64,000 nucleotides of DNA from assembly GCF_000160755.1 (NCBI RefSeq), contig NZ_GG668593.1:1-64000 (forward strand), in the 5' to 3' direction. This document shows, piece after piece, positions 9,205-16,957 of this stretch. Position numbers and translations under genes: made by a program. The DNA is from Proteus mirabilis ATCC 29906. GTDB taxonomy: Bacteria; Pseudomonadota; Gammaproteobacteria; Enterobacterales; Enterobacteriaceae. Numbering within the stretch: the stretch's first letter is position 1; every line of letters begins with the position of its first letter. The notes beneath the pieces are model-generated. The model was not told where the DNA came from and searched no databases. It was given only the letters and a program-made list of their open reading frames with translations.

Positions 9205-9555
9205 TGATCTTCCCACTATTTCACTTTATCGATATTATTAGATTAATCTATTGAAAATTAATCAAATTATTATTTGACAATAATATCATATTAGGCAGAT
9301 TCTGTTACTCTAATTAAGGTAAAAGTTAATAACAATAATGTAAAGTTATGTATTTGAGTTGGTTTATTCTTAAAAATTAAGCTAGTAAAACTAATCTAGA
9401 CTATTATACAGTGGGAAATAATTGCTTAGAAAATCGCTTATTTCTTTATATTACCCCTATAATTAAATACGGAGATATCTTATTTTTTATTTTAAAAAAG
9501 CTATCTAACCTAATTGGACTAACCATAGTTACTTTAATTATTTTAGGAGATGTAA
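9205..9555. other. intergenic, divergent promoters
   Basis: About 350 AT-rich bases between the AraC-type gene and the lysozyme inhibitor gene. TAATAATATC-like and TTGACA-like strings suggest promoters for both sides, but no operator was recognised and no small gene is supported. Confidence 0.35.
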
Positions 9556-9888
9556 ATGCGTAAATTACTTTCTATCTCTGCAATTGCTTTATTAACTTCA
9601 ATTATTGCAACACCTGCATTAGCTGCTAAAACAGAAACTTACGACTGTGAAGGGCAAAAAATCAGAGTTTCTTTCCCTAATGATGATTTGGCCGTAATGG
9701 ATTATAATGATGAATTAATCGTGTTAAAATCTGCAGTCGCTGCAAGTGGTGCGCGTTATGTTGGAGAAAGTTTCCAACTGTGGGGTAAAGGTAGTGAAGA
9801 GTTCAATTTAGCGACGATGTCAGAAGATGAAATAGTTAATGATCGTATTGCTGAAGATACAGGGCGTACTTGTAAAATAGTAAAATAA
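9556..9888 (+). CDS. periplasmic C-type lysozyme inhibitor (MliC/PliC family)
   Basis: 110 residues. Signal peptide of 23 residues ends ATPALA with no lipobox Cys, so the protein is periplasmic (PliC-like) rather than a lipoprotein (MliC). The family core is visible: YDCEGQKIRVSF, a strand ending in LKSAVAASGARYVGE (the Ser-Gly-Ala-Arg-Tyr segment that enters the lysozyme active cleft), and LWGKGSEE. Two Cys (residues about 31 and 106) could form a disulphide. It probably protects peptidoglycan from host lysozyme. AGGAG precedes the start. Confidence 0.88.
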   Translation: MRKLLSISAIALLTSIIATPALAAKTETYDCEGQKIRVSFPNDDLAVMDYNDELIVLKSAVAASGARYVGESFQLWGKGSEEFNLATMSEDEIVNDRIAEDTGRTCKIVK

Positions 9889-9910
9889 TTTAATGATTAT
9901 TTATTGAGAT

Positions 9911-9940
9911 AAAGGCGAGCTAGACTCGCCTTTATTTTTA
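9911..9940 (+). terminator. terminator after the lysozyme inhibitor gene
   Basis: AAAGGCGAG/CTCGCCTTT stem with a 5-base loop followed by ATTTTT. Confidence 0.9.
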
Positions 9941-10181
9941 AGTCATTATATATTTTTTATCGGCAGTTTGTTAGGATATCTAAATATCGATTATTTTATC
10001 TCAGATAAAATATAACTGTATAAATCAATGCATACTGAGAGTTAAAATGAAATCTTATCCTTAGCTAGTTTCAATATTAATTTTAATATCAGTTTTAATA
10101 AGAAACTGAAAAATAATTATTATATCTATCATTTTTTAATGACGGGTATTCTATCTATAAATTAATTTTGGATACAGTCTA

Positions 10182-11039
10182 ATGAAAGTTACAAGTGCCG
10201 AAAAACATGCATTGTTATTACCAGATAATCGAACGTTAACTTGGTATGAATCTGGCCCATCAGATGGTCAACCGGTATTATTCTGCACAGGTGCAGGGAT
10301 GAGTGGGCTATTAAGTATGGATGCTGATCTGTTAACTAAGTTAAATATTCGACTTATTACACCGACTCGTCCTGGTTTAGGTGAATCAACTTTTGATCCT
10401 AAAAAGACATTAAAATCGTTTTCTAGCGATGTATTATTCTTATTAGCATATCTTAATATTAAGAATATCAGTGTGATAGGATCCTCTCAAGGTGCTGTTT
10501 TTGCAATGGCCATTTGTTACTATGGTAAAGTGGATAAGCTGGCAATTGTTGCTGGTCAAGATCAACTAGATTATCCTGAAATAAAAAAACTGTTGTCCAG
10601 TGATGTGGTTAATATGCAACAACAGGCATTATTCGATCCTGATGGATTAAAGACCTGGATCATTGAAAATATCACCGCTGACTGGTTAATGGATTTTATT
10701 TTGAATTATAGTGCTGATGTTGATTTGGCTCTTTATCAAGAAAATAAATTTTTTCCTGTTTATCAAGCTTGTATGAAAGAAGCATTTAAATATGGAAATA
10801 AGGGCTATGCTCAAGATTTATTAATCACGATGCAACCTTGGGGATTTACTCCAGAAATGATTAGCACACCTACAACATTATGGTATGGACTAAAGGATAC
10901 GAGTACTGTTCACTCGCCTGATTTTGGCAAGTTATTGTCTCAACGTTTTCCCCATGCACAACGTTATGTCTATGATAATGAAGGTGGCTCTTTGTTGTGG
11001 ACTAAAACATCACAGATTTTAACTAATCTTATTAGTTAA
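10182..11039 (+). CDS. alpha/beta hydrolase of unknown substrate
   Basis: 285 residues with the alpha/beta hydrolase layout: oxyanion region PVLFCTGAGMSG (about 30), RPGLGES (about 66) and nucleophile elbow VIGSSQGAVF with Ser near residue 101. An acidic residue is available in YGLKDTSTVH (about 236). Where the catalytic His normally sits the sequence reads NEGGSLLW, with Gly in the expected His position. The enzyme may therefore use another His or have lost hydrolase activity. It is a single gene with no informative neighbours. Confidence 0.75.
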   Translation: MKVTSAEKHALLLPDNRTLTWYESGPSDGQPVLFCTGAGMSGLLSMDADLLTKLNIRLITPTRPGLGESTFDPKKTLKSFSSDVLFLLAYLNIKNISVIGSSQGAVFAMAICYYGKVDKLAIVAGQDQLDYPEIKKLLSSDVVNMQQQALFDPDGLKTWIIENITADWLMDFILNYSADVDLALYQENKFFPVYQACMKEAFKYGNKGYAQDLLITMQPWGFTPEMISTPTTLWYGLKDTSTVHSPDFGKLLSQRFPHAQRYVYDNEGGSLLWTKTSQILTNLIS

Positions 11040-11280
11040 TCTGAGCAAATAAGCAATAAAAACAGTAGATGGTATAAATATATCAGTAGATATTGATTGT
11101 TTTGTAAAATTATCAGTATCTACTTTGAGTAGGCTTATTCCCAATAAATAGCTATCTATTTGTAAAGGTTAACAATTTCATGGTAAATAAATCAAATAAA
11201 AAATAAATTTACACTTCTATAAAAAATAAAAGTGAAAATAGTTTGCTATAAAATAAATTCTATGACTTAATAGCGTCATT

Positions 11281-11453
11281 GGTTTGGAAGTACAGACCTA
11301 TTTATGTTAGTCCAGTTTTTAGTAGTTCACCGTTTAGCGCTATCCTTGATACCTCTTCGTTGCGAATTCCTTCAAATAGTACCCATAAGTAAAAATCCGA
11401 AATCAAACCGCAATTAGCCTTATGGCATAACTAAATTTATTAAAGGAAATTCT
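11281..11453 (+). promoter_or_regulatory. cspA-type cold-shock leader with cold box
   Basis: The region starts with GGTTTGGAAGTACAGACC, a clear match to the E. coli cspA cold box (TTTGACGTACAGACC), and continues with GATACCTCTTCGTTGCGAATTCC and TTATTAAAGGAAATTCT directly before the ATG, in the same order as the E. coli cspA 5' leader. This long leader acts as an RNA thermosensor: it refolds in the cold to expose the ribosome-binding site. Confidence 0.85.
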
Positions 11454-11666
11454 ATGTCTAATACAATGACTGGTACAGTTAAATGGTTTAACGACGATAA
11501 AGGCTTTGGCTTTATCACACCTAAAGATGGTAGCAAAGATGTATTTGTTCACTTTTCAGCAATTCAAAGCGATAGCTTTAAATCACTGAAAGAAGGCCAA
11601 GAAGTATCATTTTCTATTGAAAATGGTGCAAAAGGTCCAGCAGCTGCTAATGTTATCGGTCTGTAA
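11454..11666 (+). CDS. cspA: major cold-shock protein CspA
   Basis: 70 residues forming one cold-shock domain. RNP1 is KGFGFITP and RNP2 is VFVHFSAI; the aromatic patch (WF, FGF, FVHF) binds single-stranded RNA and DNA. Length and sequence are closest to E. coli CspA, and the cold-box leader upstream makes cspA rather than the constitutive cspC/cspE the better name. It acts as an RNA chaperone that melts secondary structure at low temperature. Confidence 0.9.
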   Translation: MSNTMTGTVKWFNDDKGFGFITPKDGSKDVFVHFSAIQSDSFKSLKEGQEVSFSIENGAKGPAAANVIGL

Positions 11667-11736
11667 TAATTATGGATTATTGCGTCTAAGACTTAAAGAC
11701 ACTTATATAAGTGTATCTTACTAGACGAAATAACTT

Positions 11737-11765
11737 AAAAACCTCACTGATGTGAGGTTTTTTTA
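11737..11765 (+). terminator. terminator after cspA
   Basis: AAACCTCAC/GTGAGGTTT stem, short loop, T7 tail. Confidence 0.9.
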
Positions 11766-11766
11766 T

Positions 11767-12122
11767 ATCTATTATTTGCTAATAAAAATAAATTTTATTC
11801 TAACTGATATTATTAAAGTTTGGTAAATATTCACCATACATAAAAAAAGAAAATAAAAATAATTTTACTTACTTTGCTATTACATATTTTTCCAAAAAGA
11901 TTAGAATAAAAGCAATCAGAAAATAAAGCTATGACTGGTAGTTTTTTTTTAAGAAAAGAATAGGAAAAAGCCGTTTAAAATAAACTTATATAAGATAAAT
12001 GGTAAATTTTATTAAGTGGTATTCACTAAGTAACTTATCTTAAATAAACTATCTTAAATAACTGTTGTCTAAATTAACTTAAGCTTAAAAGAAGTCTTTT
12101 AAGTGACGAAAGGACAAATCTT
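11767..12122 (+). promoter_or_regulatory. promoter region and leader of the lipid A acyltransferase gene
   Basis: About 355 AT-rich bases. It contains an 11-base direct repeat ATCTTAAATAA at 12037-12047 and 12051-12061 (period 14) and a hairpin CTTAAAAG/CTTTTAAG at 12084-12103 just before the GAAAGG ribosome-binding site. CTTAA-type repeats recall PmrA-box half-sites, but the spacing does not fit the known box, so the regulator is open. Confidence 0.4.
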
Positions 12123-13049
12123 GTGTACGCTAAAAATTCTTTTTCACTACATCTGTTACACCCTAAATATTTTCTTACTTGGCTAGGCGTATTTATTCTT
12201 TTTTTATTAGTACAATTACCTTACACGTGGCTTTTATTCTTAGGAAAACATTTAGGATTACTATCGCGTTTTTTTATTAAAAGAAGAGTTTCGATAATAA
12301 AGAAAAATTTAGAGTTATGTTTTCCGAATAAAAGTAAAAAAGATATCGATAAGCTAGTTATGGAAAATTTATCAGCATTAGGTATCGCTTTATTCGAAAC
12401 TGGCATGGCATGGTTTTGGAGCGATAACAGACTGAAAAATATCTATCAAGTCGATGGAATAACAAATTTTACTGAGGCTAATCGAAAGCATACCGGTATT
12501 TTGTTGATTGGTATTCACTCCATGTCGTTGGAGCTTGGAGGGCGTATTATGGGGTTGTGCTTCCCTGTAAACGCAATGTATCGGCCTCATAATAATAAAG
12601 CGATGGAGTTTATTCAAACTAGGGCAAGATGCCGTTCTAATAAAGGTATGATTGATAGACGTAATTTAAAGTTTATGGTCACTGAATTAAAAAAAGGGAA
12701 GGCCATTTGGTTTGCACCAGATCAAGATTTTGGCTTAAAAGGAACCACCTTTTCACCATTTTTTTCGGTGAAGGAAACGTCTACTTCAAAAGGCGCTGTT
12801 ATATTAGCAAAGTTATCAGGAGCTCCTTCTTTAACGGTAACATTGGTACGTAATCATGGCCATGATAATAAAAAATATAGCTTAATTATAGGTAAAGAGC
12901 TTCATAATTATCCAACAGAAAATATTCAAAATGATACAGATAGAATGAATCATCTGATTGAAATTGAGATTATGCGAGCGCCAGAGCAATACTTATGGGC
13001 TCATAGACGCTTTAAGACCAGACCCAAAGGTGAAGCCAGTTTTTATTAA
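12123..13049 (+). CDS. lipid A biosynthesis acyltransferase (LpxL/LpxP family)
   Basis: 308 residues with a GTG start behind GAAAGGAC. One membrane anchor lies at about 15-40. The catalytic HX4E motif is HSMSLE in GIHSMSLELGGRIMG (about 138), followed by MYRPHNN, RRNLKFMVTELKKGKAIWFAPDQDFG and WAHRRFKTRP, all characteristic of the late acyltransferases acting on Kdo2-lipid IVA. It adds a secondary acyl chain at the inner membrane. In E. coli the LpxP member is cold-induced; location next to cspA is suggestive but not proof, so the exact member is left open. Confidence 0.9.
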   Translation: MYAKNSFSLHLLHPKYFLTWLGVFILFLLVQLPYTWLLFLGKHLGLLSRFFIKRRVSIIKKNLELCFPNKSKKDIDKLVMENLSALGIALFETGMAWFWSDNRLKNIYQVDGITNFTEANRKHTGILLIGIHSMSLELGGRIMGLCFPVNAMYRPHNNKAMEFIQTRARCRSNKGMIDRRNLKFMVTELKKGKAIWFAPDQDFGLKGTTFSPFFSVKETSTSKGAVILAKLSGAPSLTVTLVRNHGHDNKKYSLIIGKELHNYPTENIQNDTDRMNHLIEIEIMRAPEQYLWAHRRFKTRPKGEASFY

Positions 13050-13050
13050 T

Positions 13051-13150
13051 AAAAAAAGACCAACACATTAAGTGTTGGTCACAGTAAATACTGGAAGCAA
13101 TGTGAGCAATGTCGTTGCAAATAGTTTAGTAAAACACTCAACTATTCACG
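13051..13150 (-). ncRNA. ryhB: RyhB small RNA, copy 1
   Basis: Read on the minus strand, the RNA contains ACGACATTGCTCACATTGCT and TCCAGTATT, the conserved core of enterobacterial RyhB, and ends in the terminator GACCAACAC/GTGTTGGTC plus seven U (13051-13080). The promoter is TTGACA (13180-13185), a 17-base spacer and TATCTT (13157-13162), giving a start near 13150. RyhB pairs with mRNAs of iron-using proteins, with Hfq, when iron is scarce. It converges on the acyltransferase gene. A second copy lies at 14812-14910. Confidence 0.92.
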
Positions 13151-13153
13151 AGT

Positions 13154-13185
13154 TAAAAGATAATCATTCTCAACTAGATTGTCAA
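13154..13185 (-). promoter_or_regulatory. ryhB copy 1 promoter with Fur box
   Basis: TTGACA-N17-TATCTT promoter on the minus strand with a Fur-box-like GATAATCATTCTCA (13159-13172) across the spacer and -10 element. The right half deviates from the GATAATGATAATCATTATC consensus more than in copy 2. Confidence 0.7.
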
Positions 13186-13313
13186 CCTTAAATTTTATAA
13201 GGGGATAAGTAGTGTGAGGGTAATGTAAAGGCCTACTCTAGATACCTTGGTGCCTTGTATAATTTTTTGTTTTTAATAAGATACATAAAAATTGGTACAG
13301 ACTAAGGGATATT

Positions 13314-14069
13314 ATGCAGAGTTATCACTCTCTATCGGCTCAAGTTTATCAATTGGATAAACCGATAGGATGCAGTTTCGGCGATGTTGAATACTATCAA
13401 CAGCGATTAAAAGATGTTAAAGGTAAAATTTTAGAGCCGGCAGTAGGAACAGGACGCATCCTTATTCCTTTATTGCAATCAGGTTTTAATATTGAGGGAT
13501 TTGATCTTTCCGAAGAGATGCTTGAATTTTGTAAGAAAAATCTAATCGAGCATGGGTTTACAACCAACTACGTAACTCAAAATAATTTAGTCACTTTTGA
13601 AGTTAATACCCCTGTCGAGGCTATTATTATTCCTACAGGGACATTCCTCTTATTAAATACGCAACAGCAGGCGATCCAAGCCTTAAAACAGTGTTATCAA
13701 GCGCTTGAGTTTGGTGGGCGCTTATTGGTTGATATTAGTCTTGCCCATCATTTTGTTAAAGGTGAATGTACTAGTCGCCAATTTAATACACCAGAAGGCG
13801 ATCTAATTACCTTACAGATAATTAATGCTGAAATTGATTATATAAATCAGTTAACTACTTCACACCATCGTTATGATAAATGGCGAGATGGCAAGATCAT
13901 TGAAAGTGAATGGGAAGTTTTCAGCTTAAAATGGTTTGGTGTGTCTGAATTTGAACAAATACTACGCTTGATTGGTTTTAAACAGATCACAATATCAGCC
14001 GATTACCAGTATCTGCAAACCCCCAGTAATACGACAGAAATTATGACTTTTGAAGCGTATAAAAAATAG
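13314..14069 (+). CDS. class I SAM-dependent methyltransferase
   Basis: 251 residues. SAM-binding motif I is ILEPAVGTGRILIPL (about 41-55), then the acidic loop GFDLSEEMLEF (about 63) and PTGTFLLL/GGRLLVDIS for motifs II-III. The C-terminal half carries an aromatic strand set (YDKWRDGKIIESEW) seen in small-molecule methyltransferases. The substrate is unknown. The gene sits between the two ryhB copies, in opposite orientation to both. Confidence 0.82.
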   Translation: MQSYHSLSAQVYQLDKPIGCSFGDVEYYQQRLKDVKGKILEPAVGTGRILIPLLQSGFNIEGFDLSEEMLEFCKKNLIEHGFTTNYVTQNNLVTFEVNTPVEAIIIPTGTFLLLNTQQQAIQALKQCYQALEFGGRLLVDISLAHHFVKGECTSRQFNTPEGDLITLQIINAEIDYINQLTTSHHRYDKWRDGKIIESEWEVFSLKWFGVSEFEQILRLIGFKQITISADYQYLQTPSNTTEIMTFEAYKK

Positions 14070-14092
14070 CATTAAATAATAAGAGGCTGTAT

Positions 14093-14125
14093 TTAAAGCT
14101 AATTTTTATAGCCTCATTTATTTCG
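14093..14125 (+). terminator. weak terminator after the methyltransferase gene
   Basis: GAGGCT/AGCCTC stem with a 12-base loop followed by ATTTATTTC. Confidence 0.5.
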
Positions 14126-14214
14126 CCTTTCTAAAGTTAATCAGAATATTGGCAGTTGTATTTTTATGTGTGGAATTATAACGTTGTAAGGCGTCCTTTT
14201 AAGGAATAACTCAC

Positions 14215-14709
14215 ATGAAAATACCCACTTTATTAAAGCATGGCTTAATAGCTACTTTGACCTTTATGGTTTCTTTGAATTCCTTCGCCGATCCCGGAAA
14301 TGGTAAAGGTAATGGAAACGGTAATCCCCATAGTCATCAAAATCAAAGAGGTAACAACGGTTTTAATAAAGGACACCAGAACGTAAACCAACAAGATGGA
14401 TTTTCTTCGCAACTGCGTATTGATAGTCGAGGAGGGCTCTCTGTCTCAATCACTTATGATGATGCAAGAGCATTAGCAATAAAGAACAATCTAACTGGAT
14501 ATAAAGGTCTTCCTCCGGGAATAGCAAAGAATTTAACAAGAGGTAAGCCATTACCTCCAGGTATTGCGAAAAAAGCCGTACCCAGCATTATGCTAAGTCA
14601 GTTACCGCATTACGATGGATATGAATGGCAGATAGTGGGTAATGATTTGGTGTTAATCGCAATAACCACATCAATTATTGCCTCTGTTATTAATAATGTT
14701 TTTGATTAA
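14215..14709 (+). CDS. CigR-like inner-membrane protein (RcnB/CigR family)
   Basis: 164 residues. A signal peptide or anchor (1-25, ending NSFA) precedes a low-complexity Gly/Asn/His region (26-60). The signature is a duplicated Pro-Pro-Gly motif: GYKGLPPGIAKNLTRG then KPLPPGIAKK (about 98-122), followed by PHYDGYEWQIVGNDLVLI and a C-terminal hydrophobic helix (ITTSIIASVINNVF). This matches the CigR family, known in Salmonella as an anti-virulence inner-membrane protein. Function here is not known. Confidence 0.8.
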   Translation: MKIPTLLKHGLIATLTFMVSLNSFADPGNGKGNGNGNPHSHQNQRGNNGFNKGHQNVNQQDGFSSQLRIDSRGGLSVSITYDDARALAIKNNLTGYKGLPPGIAKNLTRGKPLPPGIAKKAVPSIMLSQLPHYDGYEWQIVGNDLVLIAITTSIIASVINNVFD

Positions 14710-14760
14710 GGTAAAACATAGCCTCATTTTAATGTCATGTTATATCTGCTTCAAAACTAT

Positions 14761-14792
14761 AAAACCTTCCTACTAACAGGGAAGGTTTTGTG
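14761..14792 (+). terminator. terminator after the cigR-like gene
   Basis: AACCTTCC/GGAAGGTT stem with a 9-base loop and TTGTGTTT tail. Confidence 0.8.
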
Positions 14793-14811
14793 TTTATTGA
14801 AAGGCAAAAAT

Positions 14812-14910
14812 AAAAAAAAGACCAACGCTAGGAGAGTTGGTCAATAAATACTAGAAGCAATGTGAGCAATGTCGTTGTGAAAGACCGAGTAACGCACTCA
14901 ACTATTCACG
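14812..14910 (-). ncRNA. ryhB: RyhB small RNA, copy 2
   Basis: On the minus strand this has the same 5' end as copy 1 (CTCGTGAATAGTTGAGTG), the same 22-base core ending CACATTGCTTC, and its own terminator GACCAAC/GTTGGTC followed by eight U (14812-14842). Between the 5' end and the core the two copies differ at many positions. The promoter is TTGACA (14940-14945), 17 bases, TATCTT (14917-14922). It converges on the cigR-like gene. Same role as copy 1, with a stronger Fur box. Confidence 0.92.
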
Positions 14911-14913
14911 AGT

Positions 14914-14945
14914 TAAAAGATAATCATTATCATTTGAGTTGTCAA
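14914..14945 (-). promoter_or_regulatory. ryhB copy 2 promoter with strong Fur box
   Basis: GATAATCATTATCATT (14919-14934) covers the -10 element and spacer and reads ATGATAATGATTATC on the minus strand, 14 of 15 with the right part of the Fur consensus. Iron-loaded Fur should repress this promoter tightly. Confidence 0.82.
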
Positions 14946-14997
14946 CCCCACTGAAATTGTGACTACTATTTTTTGATATAAAAAACCAAGTGCTTAG

Positions 14998-15156
14998 CTA
15001 TTTTATAAAAACAAGTGTTGGGTTTTTATTAATAATAACAAGTAGATCTGCTTCTTTATTACAATTAATCGCCTTTTCTATGGCACGCATTTTTTTTATC
15101 TTTTTTGCTAAATTCTTAACATGCTGAGAGCGTAATGACATTGTTGGTTTAACCAT
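14998..15156 (-). CDS. small basic protein, unknown function
   Basis: 52 residues from the ATG at 15156, chosen because TAAGGAG lies 7 bases upstream; an upstream in-frame extension lacks such a site. It is Lys/Arg-rich in the middle (LAKKIKKMRAIEKAI) with a hydrophobic beta-like end (ADLLVIINKNPTLVF). No family is recognised. It lies directly upstream of ryhB copy 2 on the same strand but has no terminator of its own before the ryhB promoter. Confidence 0.55.
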   Translation of the reverse strand: MVKPTMSLRSQHVKNLAKKIKKMRAIEKAINCNKEADLLVIINKNPTLVFIK

Positions 15157-15607
15157 GATATTTCTCCTTAGTAGTAGAAGAGATAACAATAGTAGGGATA
15201 TTGACTAAATGCAAATGATAATTAATATCATTTGATGGCTATTAATACCCTCACTTATTAAATGTGATCTGTATGGAGCGTTTTTATTGCAATTTTTCTT
15301 GCTTTTTCCCGTCAACAGACTAAAAAATAAGGATAAAGTACTTGAGATAAATTTTTTATCAGAACTACCTTCTGTAAACATTCTATTTAGTGCTATAAAT
15401 CTCAATAATTAATATTAAAAATTACTCCGTAAATATAGAAGTATTATATATTGTATAATTTATATTTTAACCATACTTTATTTGAAATTTTTTATATAAG
15501 TAGTATGGTAGTTAGCAGCTATTAAAAAATAGCAAAGAAATAAAAAATTTATTTTTAACAAATCTAAGAGGAACCTATTTACTCTAAAATAATTGAGGAA
15601 AATAATA
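15157..15607. other. AT-rich intergenic region
   Basis: About 450 bases between two small divergent genes, extremely AT-rich. A minus-strand frame at 15205-15405 has no ribosome-binding site and is not taken as a gene. Nothing else is recognised. Confidence 0.4.
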
Positions 15608-15784
15608 ATGGATAGTAGTGATAAGTTTTTTTCTAACGATATATGTCCTAAAACTGCTTTATATGGACAATTTTATGGGAATGATCAATACGCAGGCCGT
15701 GAACACGAAAGAAAAATATACTACGGCAGAAAATTTCCTAAAACTAAAAAAGGTTATTATTTTAAAAAGCTAATGAATTTTTAA
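15608..15784 (+). CDS. small aromatic/basic protein, unknown function
   Basis: 58 residues from the ATG at 15608 with GAGGAAA 6-7 bases upstream; a TTG five codons earlier is possible but overlaps this site. Composition is striking: CPKTALYGQFYGNDQYAGRE then KIYYGRKFPKTKKGYYFKK, with seven Tyr and many Lys/Arg. The CPKTA-YGQFYG start looks like the N-terminal half of a zinc-ribbon-like small protein, but only one Cys is present. A terminator follows. Probably a real conserved small protein; function unknown. Confidence 0.6.
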   Translation: MDSSDKFFSNDICPKTALYGQFYGNDQYAGREHERKIYYGRKFPKTKKGYYFKKLMNF

Positions 15785-15832
15785 TAATAAAAATCACTAT
15801 ATTAAATAATATATATTTTCTAAGTGCTTATA

Positions 15833-15875
15833 AGATGGGTAGTCTTATATAAGGTTATCCATCTTAGATGATTTT
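15833..15875 (+). terminator. terminator after the 58-residue gene
   Basis: AGATGGGTA/TATCCATCT stem (one wobble), 14-base loop, T-rich tail. Confidence 0.6.
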
Positions 15876-15920
15876 ATATATTTATCTGTGGATATTAAAT
15901 TTATATAAATATAATAATTT

Positions 15921-15953
15921 AAAAGGTATAGCCCGTTTAGACTATACCTTTAG
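15921..15953 (-). terminator. terminator after the minus-strand methyltransferase
   Basis: AAAGGTATAG/CTATACCTTT stem just past the methyltransferase stop, T-rich on both sides so probably bidirectional. Confidence 0.75.
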
Positions 15954-15960
15954 TGTTATT

Positions 15961-16707
15961 TTATCGAGCAATTAATACAAATACCCCCCAGCCTAAGTAT
16001 TCTCGTGTAAAACTAACATGACGTTTAGGGGCTATAGTCAATTCTGTTCGAATTTCTTGAGCAAAATTATCGGCACTATTTTTGTCAAGCCAACGGCGCA
16101 TAGTCATCCATTTAGCAGCTTCATATCTATCCCAACCCTCTTGATCTGCCAGTACCATTTCGACTAGATCGTATCCTTGATTGTCGAAAGAGACAACAAG
16201 CTCAGATAAAGTTAAAAAATCTGATATGGATGAAGCACCACAAGCTTGTGCTATCTCTTGTGTTGTTGGAATTTGTCGCCAATATGGTTCTCCGATAAGA
16301 ATAAGCCCACCTGTTTTAATACTTTTTGCTAGTAGCTCGATAGTTTCAATTACACCACCAGCAATCCAAGTTGCTCCTATGCATGCTGCTATATCACATT
16401 TTTTATCACTAATATAATCTGAGGCATCATGATGGATAAAATGTACTCGATGGCTGACGCCTAACTCTTCTGCTCTAGATTTTGCTTGTAGAGTAAACAG
16501 CGGGCTTATATCGATGCCAATACCTGTAATATTGTAATCGTGAGCCCAAGTACATAGCATTTCACCAGAGCCACTTCCGAGATCAAGAATTTGCCAGTTT
16601 TCTTTCATTCGTAATACTCGACCTAAGGTGGCATATTTCTCTGGTGTGAAAGGGTTATGAATACGATGCTCACTTTCGCTAATAGTGAAAATACGAGGAA
16701 TATCCAT
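15961..16707 (-). CDS. class I SAM-dependent methyltransferase
   Basis: 248 residues. SAM motif I is ILDLGSGSGEMLCTWA (about 40-55), followed by GIGIDISPLFTLQA (acidic ribose-binding Asp), HHDASDYI and CDIAACIGATWIAGG. The N-terminal HNPFTPEKYATLG and the late GWDRYEAAKW are typical of small-molecule methyltransferases. AAAGGA precedes the ATG. A putative 82-residue membrane protein ends two bases before its start, so the two may be coupled. Substrate unknown. Confidence 0.82.
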   Translation of the reverse strand: MDIPRIFTISESEHRIHNPFTPEKYATLGRVLRMKENWQILDLGSGSGEMLCTWAHDYNITGIGIDISPLFTLQAKSRAEELGVSHRVHFIHHDASDYISDKKCDIAACIGATWIAGGVIETIELLAKSIKTGGLILIGEPYWRQIPTTQEIAQACGASSISDFLTLSELVVSFDNQGYDLVEMVLADQEGWDRYEAAKWMTMRRWLDKNSADNFAQEIRTELTIAPKRHVSFTREYLGWGVFVLIAR

Positions 16708-16708
16708 T

Positions 16709-16957
16709 TTAATTTCCTTTAATTGTTATAAAAGAGAGTGTGGACATTATTAAACCTAGTAATATTATTGATATAATATTACTATCTAACTGATTTAATT
16801 TGCTTTTTAATTTTTTTAGAAAGGTAAGCTTATACGTTAGGACATCTAGATTTTGGCAATAATCTTTAATAAGAGTGATACAACTAGCTATAGCGCCAAT
16901 AAACGTAAATTGGGTAGAAATAAGTAAAGAATAGTATTTTTGATGTGATGGATCCAT
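16709..16957 (-). CDS. possible small membrane protein upstream of the methyltransferase
   Basis: 82 residues with two hydrophobic segments (about 11-30, LISTQFTFIGAIASCITLI, and about 60-78, ISIILLGLIMSTLSFITI) around a basic stretch. The stop lies one base before the methyltransferase ATG, which hints at coupling. The ribosome-binding site (AGG 11 bases upstream) is weak. No family recognised; it may be a remnant of a larger protein. Confidence 0.4.
   Translation of the reverse strand: MDPSHQKYYSLLISTQFTFIGAIASCITLIKDYCQNLDVLTYKLTFLKKLKSKLNQLDSNIISIILLGLIMSTLSFITIKGN

Noticed and set aside
15205-15405. 66-codon minus-strand frame
   Set aside because: No ribosome-binding site and AT-driven composition; not supported as a gene.
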